The position numbers and the translations under genes are program-made. Below are positions 10,910-22,319 of a stretch of 64,000 bases of DNA, piece by piece (within the stretch, counting starts at the first letter, position 1; each line of letters opens with the position of its first letter). The stretch is from Taudactylus pleione (taxonomy: Eukaryota; Chordata; Amphibia; Anura; Myobatrachidae): positions 248,001 through 312,000 of the forward strand of contig JAUIMM010000171.1 of NCBI GenBank assembly GCA_031769625.1, read 5' to 3'. The notes below the pieces were generated by a model that saw only the letters and a program-made list of their open reading frames with translations, did no database searches and was not told where the DNA came from.

Positions 10910-11750
10910 AATCAGTTCACACACATTAACATTACACACTACTACATCTAGTGATGCCTAAAAAAACGATCATTGGACCATACTTTAAAATTATATTTAA
11001 TGGGTTGTACTTGAGTGTGGTCAGTGACAACATCTTAAGAAGCCATATTTTTTTTAATGGTTTTAATGTTTCCACATCAAACACAAATATAATGTTTGAA
11101 AATGATGATGCACCCAGCTGTTCCCAAATTAAACTAATGACAGGCAATATTTGTTTATGTTATGAACTAAAAAAGCATTAAAGCAAATAATCCTCATTTA
11201 CAGGTATGTACATTTGGCCTTGTGACATTAGCATGTAACCTATTGCTGGTAAGCCCATTTGTAAGTGATAGGATGACTTCATGAGGAGGTAGTAAATTGA
11301 AAATAGCCTCACAACAACAGCAAATAAGCCAAAATACATGTAGATGCACTTGTTTAGACATTTTTAGGAAAATTTCACAAACAAAGAGCAGCAAATTCAT
11401 ACATCTTTGGACATGGCCTCATACACAAAGTATTTTTATTACTAAAGTGTGGGTATATAGAAGTGGAGATGTTGTTCTCAGCTCAGATTCATATTCTAGC
11501 TGTTAGGGTGTAGAAGGTGCTAGCTCAAATTATAATAGAATACGATTGTTTGTTAAGATCAAAATATCCTCTTTTAAAGTCCCGTCAGTTTTGTACATAA
11601 ACCCCAAAGTGTGGTTACATTTTGGTGCTTGTGATTTTACAATGTCTGTGTTGTTCCACTTTATGCACACCCCTTGCCTCTAGATTTAGGTTTGAATTTT
11701 ACTGAAAAGCAAGGCTGAAAAGAACATTGTCAGCACAGTGATGCTTTAAA
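10910..11750. other. No recognisable feature
   Basis: AT-rich intergenic-looking or intronic sequence. Short ORFs on both strands at 10.93-11.5 kb have no recognisable motif. Confidence 0.4.
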
Positions 11751-11759
11751 TAAGATGAT

Positions 11760-12125
11760 GAATATTGGGTGAAGATCTAATGCTAACATAGCCATCATGG
11801 CTTTGGTGATTCACTGTGCAATAGGTTAGCAGCTGTCATACTTGTTTCTACTTGCAAATGATGGTTTCATAGTCAATTGTTGTTTGCAACTTCTAATCTT
11901 CTTGGTCCCTTTCTGTGATGAAGATTCACCCCCAACACCAGGGACCCTAGCGCACAAAGATTATTCTTGGGAATTGTTGGACTGCACTAGGACAGGCTCT
12001 GTGCCTTTACAAATTGGATGCAGGAGGACTACCTCTAAATGCTAATGAGGAGATGGATGATGAAGGTGTTGTTGAGAGAGATTACATGTTCTGGTATGTA
12101 CCCGTGCTGCTTGTAGCTGATGCTG
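11760..12125 (-). pseudogene. Fragment of a BED-type hAT transposase
   Basis: This stretch follows the hAT at 925-5906 over about 3600-3960: GCTGTCATACTTGTTT, TGCAAATGATGGTTTCA, TTGGTCCCTTTCTG and GATGAAGATTCA occur in the same order and spacing, followed by the GGACTACCTC and GATGAAGGTGTTG blocks. A third version is at 56.68-56.96 kb. Only the linker between the BED finger and the catalytic core is represented, without terminal repeats. Confidence 0.65.
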
Positions 12126-12269
12126 GATTGATTGTTATTATATAATATATTACAGATATTTATAAACCACTTGAATAAACTCACTGCAAATAACATAACA
12201 GGGAGGTGGTGCGTAGGGGCCTGATCTGGATTTATATGTAAACCTGATGGTTTACATACAGTACAAATC

Positions 12270-12690
12270 TGATAAGAATAAGTGAAAAAGGCTGCGCTGA
12301 TTAGTGTGGACACATACAGATGTGACCACATACACCATTCCTAAAATCTAGCCACGCCTTTAAATCTGCAAATTAGCCACGCCTTGTGATTTTTCTTAAA
12401 ATTTGCTACTTTAAGATGATAGTTAATACAAATACTTTTGCCCAAAAAAATTGAAATCTGTCTAATTGCTACTCAACATGGTGCATCTTAGCCATGCTGG
12501 CATCTTGTGCCAAATGAAGCAAAAAAGGAAAGGTGTATGAGGACACATCTGTAATCATGATAATCATGTAGCTGCTGGTACTGAAGAACAGGTAAAACTA
12601 CAAACCTGTACAGTATATACAATCGATTCAGTAAAAAATGTGTGCCAACACATATCCCTAATATCAAAACATATTTATACTCCAATATTC
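12270..12690 (-). repeat. Direct repeat (probable PLE terminal repeat), downstream copy
   Basis: GGCTGCGCTGATTAGTGTGG and, further on, GCTGCTGGTACTGAAGAACAG with GTAAAACTACAAACCTGTA match the repeat at 17,065-17,215 in the same orientation. The two copies flank the minus-strand PLE relic, as PLE long terminal repeats do. This copy is interrupted by a 225-bp insertion at 12,316-12,540. Confidence 0.55.
12308..12548. mobile_element. Short insertion with 8-bp target duplication
   Basis: Sequence 12,316-12,540 is absent from the partner repeat at 17.09 kb. It is flanked by perfect 8-bp copies of GGACACAT (12,308-12,315 and 12,541-12,548). Near its ends CATACACCATTCCT and, inverted, CATACACCTTTCCT form imperfect terminal repeats. 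Size and 8-bp duplication suit a non-autonomous hAT element, although the inverted repeats do not sit exactly at the ends. Confidence 0.5.
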
Positions 12691-13231
12691 TTAACCAATA
12701 TAAATCTTTATTTTAACTTCAGGTATATAGTAAATACAATGTGTTCACTTGAATCAGTATAAATCAGTATAAATAGACAAAAAAATATTTACTTCATAAA
12801 GTAGTGCCTAATACCAGTATAGAAGACTCACACAAAAAACAACCTATACATATAATTCATAATAAATTCATATAGTCCTTAAGAATAAAATTGATTGTAA
12901 AAAAAAGGAATATATGTCTTAAAAATCCACATGTGTACAGTACCAAATTGAATCATGTTCAAAAACTCAGTCAATGTTCATAGTCCTGGTAATCCTAATT
13001 TCACCAATCCCTGGTGCATGGAGCAGCACATGGATGTCTCCTGTGACCAATGTTCACAAGTGGCCACTATTGGTTACCATCTATAATACCTTATTGAAAA
13101 CAGGGTAAACCGGATGTAACCTGGGGTTCAAGTGGTCTCAATGATCTGTGCTGATTAGCCATACCCCTTTATTCCTGGTGTCCGTTGTGCTGGGGGCAGT
13201 GGTTGTGTCTGCCAGTAGACTATCCTCATCT
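12691..13231. other. Probable non-coding tail of the PLE
   Basis: AT-rich sequence between the terminal-repeat copy and the 140-bp duplication. It contains short repeated words such as AATCAGTATAAATCAGTATAAAT but no coding motif. Confidence 0.35.
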
Positions 13232-13511
13232 CCCGACTGACAAGCTGAGTTTTTGGTATGAGCCTGGGGATCAACTTCTCTATGTTCTATGCATTTCACC
13301 TGTCATCGAAAGCTTCTTCAGCATGGTAGAGTAATCAATGCTCTGCTCCGCTGCCTTGCAAGTCTTGTTCCACCTGACAAGCTCCGTCTTTGGTGTGATC
13401 ATGGGGATCAAATTCTCAGTTCTATGCATTTCACCTGTCATTGCAGGCTTCTTCAATATTGCACAGTAATTGATGCTCTGCTCTGCTGCTTATAATCTGG
13501 ACAGGTCTGTC
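13232..13511. repeat. Tandem duplication, two units of about 140 bp
   Basis: CTGACAAGCT, GGGGATCAA, TTCTATGCATTTCACCTGTC, GCTTCTTCA and ATGCTCTGCTC recur in the same order starting near 13,232 and 13,372. It lies downstream of the PLE coding relic. Confidence 0.8.
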
Positions 13512-13599
13512 TTCATAGGGGTCTCTCCTTCCACCCTTCTTTTATCATGTCCTGATGATGACTTCTGCCCTGACTATATTAGCAAAAAATAAGTATTAA

Positions 13600-13840
13600 T
13601 AGATCTCTGATATTACTGAAAAAGTGGGGGATACACAATGTAAGTTTGGACATTGGCTTTTCACATACTGTACATTATATACAAACATGTAACAGTGCAC
13701 TAGTACTGTTCTATAATGAACAATAAAAATTATAGTATAATAATAGTAATAATAAAACTATGAATATTTTATGATTAGTAATAAATAAATAAATATATAA
13801 TTCATATATATATAAAATACTATAAGAAATAACAGAGGTG
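13600..13840. other. AT-rich low-complexity stretch
   Basis: Runs of ATAATAGTAATAATA, TAAATAAATAAATATA and TATATATATA. It cuts off the end of the PLE coding relic. Confidence 0.6.
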
Positions 13841-13844
13841 GCGC

Positions 13845-16060
13845 TATTAAAGGAAAAAACTCTTCCATCTTATAGTTTTTCTCCTTAAATTGTTGTAGAA
13901 GTTTCCTTGATTGTATTCTAAAATCTTCTTGTTTGGATCAGTTCAACTTGATATGGCATAGTTGGCCCTCTAGGATGCTTGTAATCCATGCTTTTTGGCG
14001 ATTGCTTTTGGCATCTAGTTTGCTATTACAATATGTAGGCTTCATGTATGTTTTGGTCTCTAGTTTGTTTCCTTCCACAAAAACGGTTAGATATAAAAAG
14101 TTCACTCTTTCTTTGATAGCTTCACTTGTAAACTCTAATGTTCTTTGTTTATATTTATTTATTTAATAAAAATCTCAAATTCTTATTTCTTGCCTTCCCA
14201 GATGATAATCATGTAATCTATATATCTTGCTGATATCTTTTATATTCCTCTTATACTTCTCAGTGCGCCAGGAAAAGATTTGTGTAAGATGGGGCAAAGC
14301 ATGTCCCCATCGCCCTTCCTTTTTTGTAAATAAAATGTGTCTTGAAACCAAAAATAATTATGTTATAAAATTAACTTCATTGCCTCTATAATAAAATCTA
14401 GTCTTTTATCATTTTGAAATTGAATGAATCTCAACTATTTTTCTCAAATTTTCAAAACCTATTTTATGGTCAATACATGTGTTTAGTGACTTAATATCAC
14501 ACATTGCCAATAAATATTCCTTCTTCCATTCTATAATATCCAACAAATTTAGAACGTGTGTCTTATCTTTTAGATATCCTTGTTTTTCTTTCACTATAGG
14601 CTGCAGAAAAGGGGTCACATAACTTGACAGGTTTTCCGTAAGGTCTACCAGGAGGCAATTTTAAGTTTTTATGAATCTTTGGCAGATGATAAAAAACAGG
14701 TATCAGAGTTAAATTCTATTTCTGCTTATTTAGGTTATCCACTATTCTCCTGATATCTTGTTCTACCAGTTTTTAAAATGAGGTAATAAAATATGGTTAG
14801 AATGTGGACTTCCTTTTTAAACTGGTATGTATAAAAGCATCTTGATCTTCTTTATCAGACTCCAATTGATTTTGCCTTTTATGATCGTATTTTTTAATTG
14901 TTAACTTCCTTATGAATTTGTGAAGATCTACTATTGTATCAAACATCTGCAGATTATTAGTTGGGGCAAATTTCAAAACTTTAGTTAAAATACTTATTTC
15001 TGCTCTATTGAGTTTATATTGACTGATGTTGCAGATGCCCTGCCCAGGTTTCTCCTTGTTCCTTTCTACTTTTTTATTTTTTTGACTTGGCCTTAGCACC
15101 TCCTAATTCTCCCCATTGTTGCAGAACTTATTTTTCTGCTTTTCTTTCTGTTTTGCCATTGTGAGGCCCCTGTGGTTTTAGGGATTGCTTCTGTAGTCAG
15201 ACTGGGGACGTGAGTGTGTATAATCTCTTAAAAAACTATCCATATAATCCTCAGCATCACCCTCATCTTTGGATGTCCAACAATTTTAAACCATATTGGG
15301 TTTCATTCTTAATTCTAGCGAATTCATCAATGTTTGTGCTAATGTATCCAATATTTCTTGGTATTTGTTTCTTCCTTTAATATCTTTGTTTTATGGCTTT
15401 TATTTATTGGTATTCTCCATTTCTTTTTTCATATCTGTTTTATTTGCATCTATCTTCTATACTAGCGGCTTCCTCTTACTTCTATCTTGATCCTCTGTTT
15501 GTGTATTCATATCTCTTGATTTTTCTTATTGTTTCCAGAACCCTCCTGTTAATAATTTCTATATTTTCTAGGTGGTCTGGGTGCATCTATTCATCTTGCT
15601 TCCTCATAGATTCCTCTTTGTTCCCACTCTTTCCACCCTCGATTCTGTGTTTCTCTTCTGATACTCTCTATATACCCTCTTTTATACTATCATTTCCTTG
15701 CTCAATGTTCATATCCTTCCTCTTCTCTGTTTCCACTTACTTCTTTATTTCTTCCTCTTGTAGATTGGATATTTTGGTATGGTCTCAAAGTCCAGTTTGT
15801 ATAATCCATTTTGTAAGCTTCCAGATCCTGTGTAAATGTTCTTCTCCTCTGCTCAGTTATTATTTATTTGGTTCTTTTTAATTTATTATTAGTAATTGAG
15901 TCTAGATTTTTAAAGTCTTTTAAATCTTTTAATGGTTCTATTTGCCTCTCTATTTGTTCAATCTGTTTATCCAGCTCTTTTATTGACTGTTCACTATCCT
16001 CAATAATTATTTTAATCAAACTACTGGAGCATACAGCCAGAATTTCATTCAATCTTTATA
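13845..16060 (-). pseudogene. Penelope-like element reverse transcriptase, disrupted
   Basis: PLEs encode a telomerase-related reverse transcriptase, usually with a GIY-YIG endonuclease. On the minus strand the order is: a coiled-coil N-terminus (KELDKQIEQIERQIEPLKDL, about 15.9-16.05 kb); RRRTFTQDLEAYKMDY at about 15.8 kb; the N-terminal RT region with KFAPTNNLQMFDT and DLHKFIRKLTIKKY (14.8-15.1 kb); motif A, here CDIKSLNTCIDHKIG (14.41-14.62 kb); an AMGTCFAPSYTNLFLAH block near 14.3 kb; motif C near 14.2 kb, reading RYIDYM, where the second catalytic aspartate of the usual YIDD is tyrosine; and a thumb region with TKTYMKPTYCNSKLDAKS (13.86-14.15 kb). Frames change several times and stops intervene. 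The endonuclease end has been lost into AT-rich sequence. Confidence 0.8.
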
Positions 16061-16085
16061 AGAAGCTATCATCTTTAGAGGTGAA

Positions 16086-16692
16086 CAATGGCCCTCATTC
16101 AGAGCCGCTCGTTAGCGGCAGTACGCTCGTTCCGAGCGATGTTTGCACATCTGCGCATGCGTACGGTTTTTAGTACGCATGCGCGAACCAGTCAGTGCGG
16201 CCGAAAATCGTTGGTACGCAATATAGCGAGGGCCTGCTATTTTGAGTGACAGAATGAGGCGTATGTGGGTGGTAACAGGGGAAGGTGCTTGAAAATGGGG
16301 AGTGGAGATCCGAACGCAGGCGTGCTTAAAGGTCAAAACGGGCGTTTTATGGGTGTGCATATTTAAAACAGCAGCGTCATTGACCACGTCACTGGGTTAT
16401 TTTATAGCCAGAACTGCTCGCAAATTTGTGGTAGCAAACACCAACCACAAGAATAGCGAGCAGTTCATACGCTGGTCGATGTACTCGATTAATCTAATAA
16501 ATAGCGGACATGACGTAGGATGCGAGCGGCCAGGGGGCGTTTTTAACAAATAAACGAGCGTATGTTTTGCTCGCTCGTTCAGACTTAGAGGTGTGAACAG
16601 ACTACAATGTGCGTACGGATCATTTGAATAGCCACCCCTTGTTTTTAAACGAGCGACCACAAATAGCGAACGGCTCTGAATCAGGCCCAATG
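16086..16692. mobile_element. MITE, 597 bp, with 5-bp target duplication CAATG
   Basis: The element spans 16,091-16,687. Ends read GCCCTCATTCAGAGCCG and, inverted, GGCCTGATTCAGAGCCG; perfect CAATG copies flank it. It is richer in CpG than its surroundings and contains strong hairpins, such as GCGCATGCGTAC pairing with GTACGCATGCGC at 16,150-16,185. It interrupts the 5' part of the PLE. Other members with similar ends are at 32.7, 33.8, 36.2, 52.2, 55.8 and 57.5 kb. Confidence 0.75.
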
Positions 16693-17060
16693 TTTTTTAA
16701 TGATCCAAAATCCCCTTGGGATCATGTCATGATCTAAATACTGGATTTAGAGTTTTATTCTCCTACCATTGTTTAATCTCTGCTATTTTTAATTTTTCTA
16801 GTCTCAGGTACAATGAACAGAAGTTTTCCTCTATGGTGTCTTTTGTCCCATTTTGTATTTGGATTTTTTTGTGACTAAAAAAGTTTGCATGTGTTTATAT
16901 CTCACTTCCCTATTCATAATTTTAGTATCAGATGATCAACGTTTGTATATAGATTACTTTCACTTGTAAATGTTTTCATCCACTACACAATTTATTATTA
17001 ATATTATTATTTTTCTTTAGTAATCTGCTGCTGCCTTTGTTGTAGTTGACTTGAGTAAAA
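16693..17060. other. Probable PLE 5' leader
   Basis: AT-rich sequence between the MITE and the upstream direct repeat, in the position expected for the leader of the minus-strand PLE. No coding motif was recognised. Confidence 0.3.
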
Positions 17061-17064
17061 ATAG

Positions 17065-17215
17065 GTAAAAAAGACTGCGCTGATTAGTGTGGACTCATAA
17101 TCATGGTAACCATGAAGCTGCTGGTGCTCAAGAACAGGTAAAACTACAAACCTGTAAATACAATTTATCCAGTAAATAATGTGTGCCAGTGCATATCCCT
17201 AATATCAAAACAAAT
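17065..17215 (-). repeat. Direct repeat (probable PLE terminal repeat), upstream copy
   Basis: GACTGCGCTGATTAGTGTGG, AAGCTGCTGGTGCTCAAGAA, ACAGGTAAAACTACAAACCT and CATATCCCTAATATCAAAAC match the copy at 12.28-12.67 kb after removal of that copy's insertion. See the downstream copy for interpretation. Confidence 0.55.
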
Positions 17216-18450
17216 CTGATGTTTGGGGGTCTGTGGATGCAAAGGACCTGATCTACACATGTGCAGAATACTGTAGGTCCTGCATGATCACTCGCAATCC
17301 TACATTAGCCATAGCATTATTCACATGCTGCAGTGTTTGGGTAGTGGAGACTAGGTTCGTTCTTCAAAATGGAGGGGTGTTTTCCCTGTTTTGTAGGTAT
17401 GCCAAGGCCAGGGTCTGCGTCACTGGATGCATACTTCCTGGACCTGGCTGAACAGGTCCAACAGCCAGTTTCTTAGTACTCTTTAGCTTGACCAAACTAG
17501 CTGAGGTCTTTGACCATCATGAAATCAATCAGATGCAACACTTGTATCATAAATGCATGCAGTAGTCAACTATTTCTACTAGATGCCTCCTGCAGTATTT
17601 GCAATTCAATTGTATGGTATTCAGTTGTATAGCATAACACTCATTGCCACACAGACTCTACTGAGGAATTGTTCTTTAGCCTCAGTGTAATTTTTTTGCA
17701 CTGATTTGCCTGTTTGAGAGGTGACACATTGAGACTAATAATGCAAAGGTGGTGCATGCAAGGTTACAGAAACTGCCTAAGTGTGTTTGGCCCTGGGTTT
17801 TGCAATAGGCATTCTAGTGCAAGACACAGCAGTAGCAGGACCACCACTTGCAAAGAAAGACCATAGTCTATGCCTTTTCTTGTTGGTAATTTTACATTTT
17901 CCAGAAGTGACTCTTGTCTTCATAGCTAGAGATGATGTTTTCTTAAAGATTGTCAAACATTGTTTAGATTTGGAATGCCCTTCCTTATGCCACCTTCTTA
18001 CCCCTTGTCATGTTTTAAAAGCATATATTGAAGAAGTACTATCACTCCCAGCACTAGTACTGATATGCTCTTGCTCTTCTACAGACTGATTCATGATTGA
18101 TTTACACCAGGAAAGGAGTAAAGCTACTGTACTTGAAACTGTAACTGCCAACACACCAAGTTAATGTACAATGAGATAGGAAAATGAGGGACTGTTACCT
18201 TTACTATGCAGTTTTATTAAAAGACTTTAGAATTTTTTTTAAACCAGAAAAAACAATATTTTCAGCTTTTATTATTTTAGGGTGCAGCTGATGGGGTTAT
18301 AATGACCAGTAAGCAGAGTATTTCTCAGCTTTCTTGCAGATATCAACTGGGCCTCAAACAAAATATAATTTATAGTATGCTATATAGTTTAAATAAGAGA
18401 CTGCAATTATTTTAAAATCAGAAAACAAAACTTCCATCATCTGTAATTAT
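17216..18450. other. No recognisable feature
   Basis: Old repeat-like sequence with short ORFs. The longest, at 17,781-18,089 (+), has no recognisable motif. Confidence 0.35.
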
Positions 18451-18469
18451 TTTGGCTGCAGTGGTGTGC

Positions 18470-18850
18470 AATAACTTTCAAGATACACAAAAGTATTATA
18501 TTTACAAACAAAGTGAACATTACCTGTTTTTCATAGTATTTGCCAGAGGAGTCTATGTGAAGTTGCATGCACTAAAACTACTTGGTGAAGCAGCTGGACC
18601 AGTCTGGAGCAGATATGTCTTCTACATGATTGATGAAGGTCACTACTATAGCTTCCAGTAACTCAAAAACAAATCCCATGCATCTTGCACTTGATTTAAG
18701 GGTACTCAAGAAGTTGCAGGGGGCAATATCTGGACTGTACAGTGGATGACCAAGATCTTGAATGCATTCACAGGCCAGAAAATCCATCACTGTCCTTGAC
18801 TTGTGGGCAGGTGCATTGTCACGATGGAGAAGGGCATCATGAGTGCAAGT
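18470..18850 (-). pseudogene. Mariner-type transposase fragment
   Basis: On the minus strand, LLHRDNAPAHKSRTVMDFLA is followed by LGHPLYSPDIAPCNF and FINHVEDISAPDWSSCFTK. DNAPAH and YSPDIAP are hallmark catalytic-core motifs of Tc1/mariner transposases, holding the second and third acidic residues. After SCFTK a stop (TAG) is followed by more residues resembling the C-terminal tail (HIDSSGKYYEKQ). The N-terminal half was not found upstream. It is a truncated relic. Confidence 0.75.
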
Positions 18851-18860
18851 TCTTGGACAG

Positions 18861-19695
18861 CACCTGGAAATTGCTTTGGTTGGTGTACCAGTCCTAAGTG
18901 ATGGGGTGCTGCTGCATGAATGGTATACTAGCTACTTGACCAATCTGCTTTGCCACACTGCGCTCACATTGGAACTCCTGAGGTAGTGCACCTCCAACTG
19001 GGGTCTACTGGGCCAACTGTTGTTTAGTTGCCTTCTGCTCGCATTACTGCCACTGCATCAGTAACATTCCATGGGTTTGGGTTATTTACTTCTGTAACAA
19101 ATTGGGATTCCCACAGCTTCCAGAAGAGGTAAAAATCTCTGTCCAATATAGAATCAAACACCACATAATGATCGAAAGCCACATTAACTACAGTGGGACT
19201 GCACTGTAGGCTTCCTTCAGAGAGTACAAAAATCTAATGGTTTGCATCTCCAATGATGGGATGACTGCACATGTGCAGGGTGCCTTCTGCACATTTGCAG
19301 GCCTCCATCTGCAAGTTTGCTCACAGTGTCTTCAAGCAACAGCCTGATTGAAAGGGCTATGGCTGTTTGAGGGCAGGGAGGGGGTGATTCTGGCCTTCAT
19401 TCCTAGAAATGGGGGCAACTCATCTCCAAAGATGAAGGTAAGATGGCCATTCTGAATAGCCTTTGGCTTTCTTAGATGGCCAAAGCTGCATCCATCATGA
19501 CCAATGGTTGCAATGGTGATCCAATGCTGTGTCTTCAGATGCAGCACTCGGCTCTACGATGCTGTTGGGAGGCATCTTTTCTCCTTAGATGCCTCCTGCT
19601 GTATTAGCATATTTTCACCTTGTTGCTTCATCTGATGATGCAGCAGCAATGCTAACTATGTCCATTTATGATCAGGCCCTGTGTTTCTACAGGTA
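18861..19695. other. Uncharacterised, perhaps an old MITE
   Basis: The right part ends TGATCAGGCCCTGTG near 19,683, like the ends of the CTGATTCAGG MITE family, and contains several short inverted repeats such as TGGCC...GGCCA pairs. No left end was located. Confidence 0.3.
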
Positions 19696-20149
19696 TGTTC
19701 ACTTCAGCAGTATCATAATGCAGAGTATTCCCAGGTACACTGGTTACACCAACAGTTTCCCCTGACATTTTGAGGAGTTCACAAACTCAGCTTTTACAAG
19801 AGTAACCTGACTGCCAGAATTTTACAGATAATTTCTACCTGTTTGCCTTCAACAATAATTATACAGATTTGTTTATCTGGCTCAGCCTATCAGACTGCAA
19901 TAGAGGCTAGTCGAGCAAAGAAATATATTCTGTGATATACAGTACATAAGCAGTATCACATTGCATAGGTTCAGAGGTAAGTGGACATTTATTCACACCA
20001 TGGTTCTGTCCACCACATCTAAAATCTGATCCTATTTTTATCAAGACTTATATGAATTAGGAACCTTCATGGCACAGATGGCCAATCTCTAGGTTCCAAG
20101 TTTACAGTCTCTGTACATTTTAGTTCATTACACTGCATTGCACCCTTTT

Positions 20150-20945
20150 CCCTAGTCATGCCGGCAGTAACTGGAGATTGCTGTTGCAGGACTAGGAGCT
20201 GGTGGCACTCAACAGTTCCTTATCCACCACACACCTCTCTGCCATTCCCACAAGCTTATTTGCTGTTTTTGAGTCCCCGTGGCTCATACACTTGCACAAA
20301 ACTGCAGACAGTGACTGAATATTTTGGTCCATAATGGCCGTTTCCATGATCTGTGGGCATGTCAGATGTTGTAGTCACTTCTGAGTATGAATGAGGTCAT
20401 GCATTTGAAAGCAAGGAGGTTTATCCACTTGGTATTTCCAGTGATGAACTCATGCTTCAACAGACATTGTGATACCCAAACAAGTTAAAGTTCCAGTTCT
20501 GAGTTTTCCACAGTCCAGGGCATCAGTAAGGCTCAAGTCAAAATGCACATTTTGCAGTTCTCCTGATTAGAATGAATAATTCCAAAATGCATTCCCACTA
20601 GTCTTTAGGCCAACTTTATCTCTCAGCTGTTTTTTCGAGTTGTTTAAAAGACTTCAACTTCATCACTGTTTGTCATCTTTTGCAGAAAATAACTAGCCCA
20701 TATGAAGGTGGGGCTAGTTGTGATGTCTGTGGAAGCATTTCCAGACATTGCTGCTAGACCCTACACCATCTCTTTTAAGACTTCACAGTTGTGGTGCTGT
20801 TACATGTGTGTTTCATTGATATCCAATTGCTGTTGCCTTCGGTACTCTTCAACATCCAATTACTTTTGTCTCCTGGCCTCCTCAAAAGTCAATTGCTGCA
20901 CAATGGTGGATTGATTCTGTACTTATGTAGTCTGTAACAATGCCT
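20150..20945 (-). pseudogene. Possible Gypsy-type Gag relic
   Basis: On the minus strand a glutamine-rich coiled-coil stretch (QQLTFEEARRQK, then LDVEEYRRQQQLDI) is followed by WASYFLQKMTNSDEVEVF-like sequence and, in other frames, by segments resembling the SCAN-like capsid region of Ty3/Gypsy Gag proteins. Many stops and frame changes are present. Homology to Gag is inferred from overall pattern only, and no protease or polymerase was found nearby. Confidence 0.35.
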
Positions 20946-20949
20946 TAAC

Positions 20950-21605
20950 TATGTCTTCCATGTTATCTATTGGTGTGAGGGAAAAGCAGAATCTGTTTTC
21001 CCTAAGCATCTGATGATGACTCCACCATGAAGTTTACAATATTAATATTTTCTCCCCAAATAAATAGGTGTTTGTCACTTAAAATTTATCATATAGATTT
21101 TTATGTCTGTAATCTAAGTGCAGTGCTTGCATTCTTTACCATGTGTTGCAAATTCAGGTAAGGGGTGTTGTTCATGAGGGTAAATAGTTGCACTTCTCAT
21201 GCATCACCCACACTTACTACATGCATAGATTGTGGCACTGAGCAAAGTCAGTGTTGAAATATCAATGTCTGGTGATGTATATGCTCTGCTCAAGCTCCAG
21301 TCAATTCAGATTAACCAGTGTATAACTGTGAGTATGGCTGTAAAAATAATTACTAAGGTTCAAATAAGCCTGAAAGTTTAATATAAACAACATGAAAACT
21401 GTCTTTTCACAGCTTGAAGAATTAAACAATAAGGATTGAATAACTGGTTGGCTAACATACAAAATACATTAAGCACAAATTATCCAGAATATCTAACATG
21501 ATATGCTCAATACATACTGTACATATTAAATGTCTATGCTTAATGTAAATTCTACCAAATAACTACAGTATCACTGATCTATTGGGACAATTGCACAATT
21601 ACAGG
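20950..21605. other. No recognisable feature
   Basis: AT-rich sequence without coding motifs or clear repeats. Confidence 0.4.
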
Positions 21606-21610
21606 ACATT

Positions 21611-22265
21611 GGGCTTGATTCAGATCCGCACGCAATTGCCATTGCAGCTGTGATATCACAGATCGTAATTGTGAAAATATGCTAATGACTCGCATTCCAT
21701 CCAGTGCTTAGAGATGCCCACTTAAAGATGCCCACTGAAAGCATCTCACAAATGGTGCTCATGCAACAAAACCCAAACCATCAAGAACTTTAAACACAGA
21801 CCTGGCAGCCATCAGCCTTCTGTGTAAGTCTAAGGTGCCACAGTATGTCTTCAGACATGCAGAGGGCTTTGCAAGGATGCAGTGGCTAATTCACGCCTGC
21901 CCTAAAAACAGTGTCAGACAAGTCTAACCACCCACCATTACCACTCACAAATGCTGACTACAGTACCTGTCACTCACTTTGCAACTTCATAGATAAAGGG
22001 ATAATTGGTAGGAATATTGGAGTTAACATTTTCACACAATTGACTAAATATTTCCCAAATATTACAAATGGTCTCTGTGTACCATTATATCCCATAATTC
22101 ATTATTGATGGGATTCATTATTGTAATTTTGATGGTACCTTTATAAACAGCTTGTGGGCACTGCCATGAGTACCAGGTATGTGCCTAGCTTTGCAAACTT
22201 GGGAAGATTCCCATGACTGGCAGGACATAGCTTGGGCACAAACCTGCTGCACTGGTGGCCATATA
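21611..22265. mobile_element. Partial or aged MITE-like repeat
   Basis: The left end GGGCTTGATTCAGATCCGCA, then TGTGATATCACAGATCG, resembles the MITE family ends at 52.2 and 55.8 kb, and GTGGCTAATTCACGCCTGCC is also shared in kind with those elements. The right end was not found. Confidence 0.4.
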
Positions 22266-22319
22266 TATATAGATAAATAGTTTGTCTGTAAAAGAAGTGA
22301 ATCAGACCTAAAATAACTC

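Noticed and set aside
15393..15881. Plus-strand ORF of 162 codons, hydrophobic and serine-rich
   Set aside because: It is antisense to the PLE coding region and reflects the AT-rich, lysine-rich codons of the other strand, not a membrane protein.
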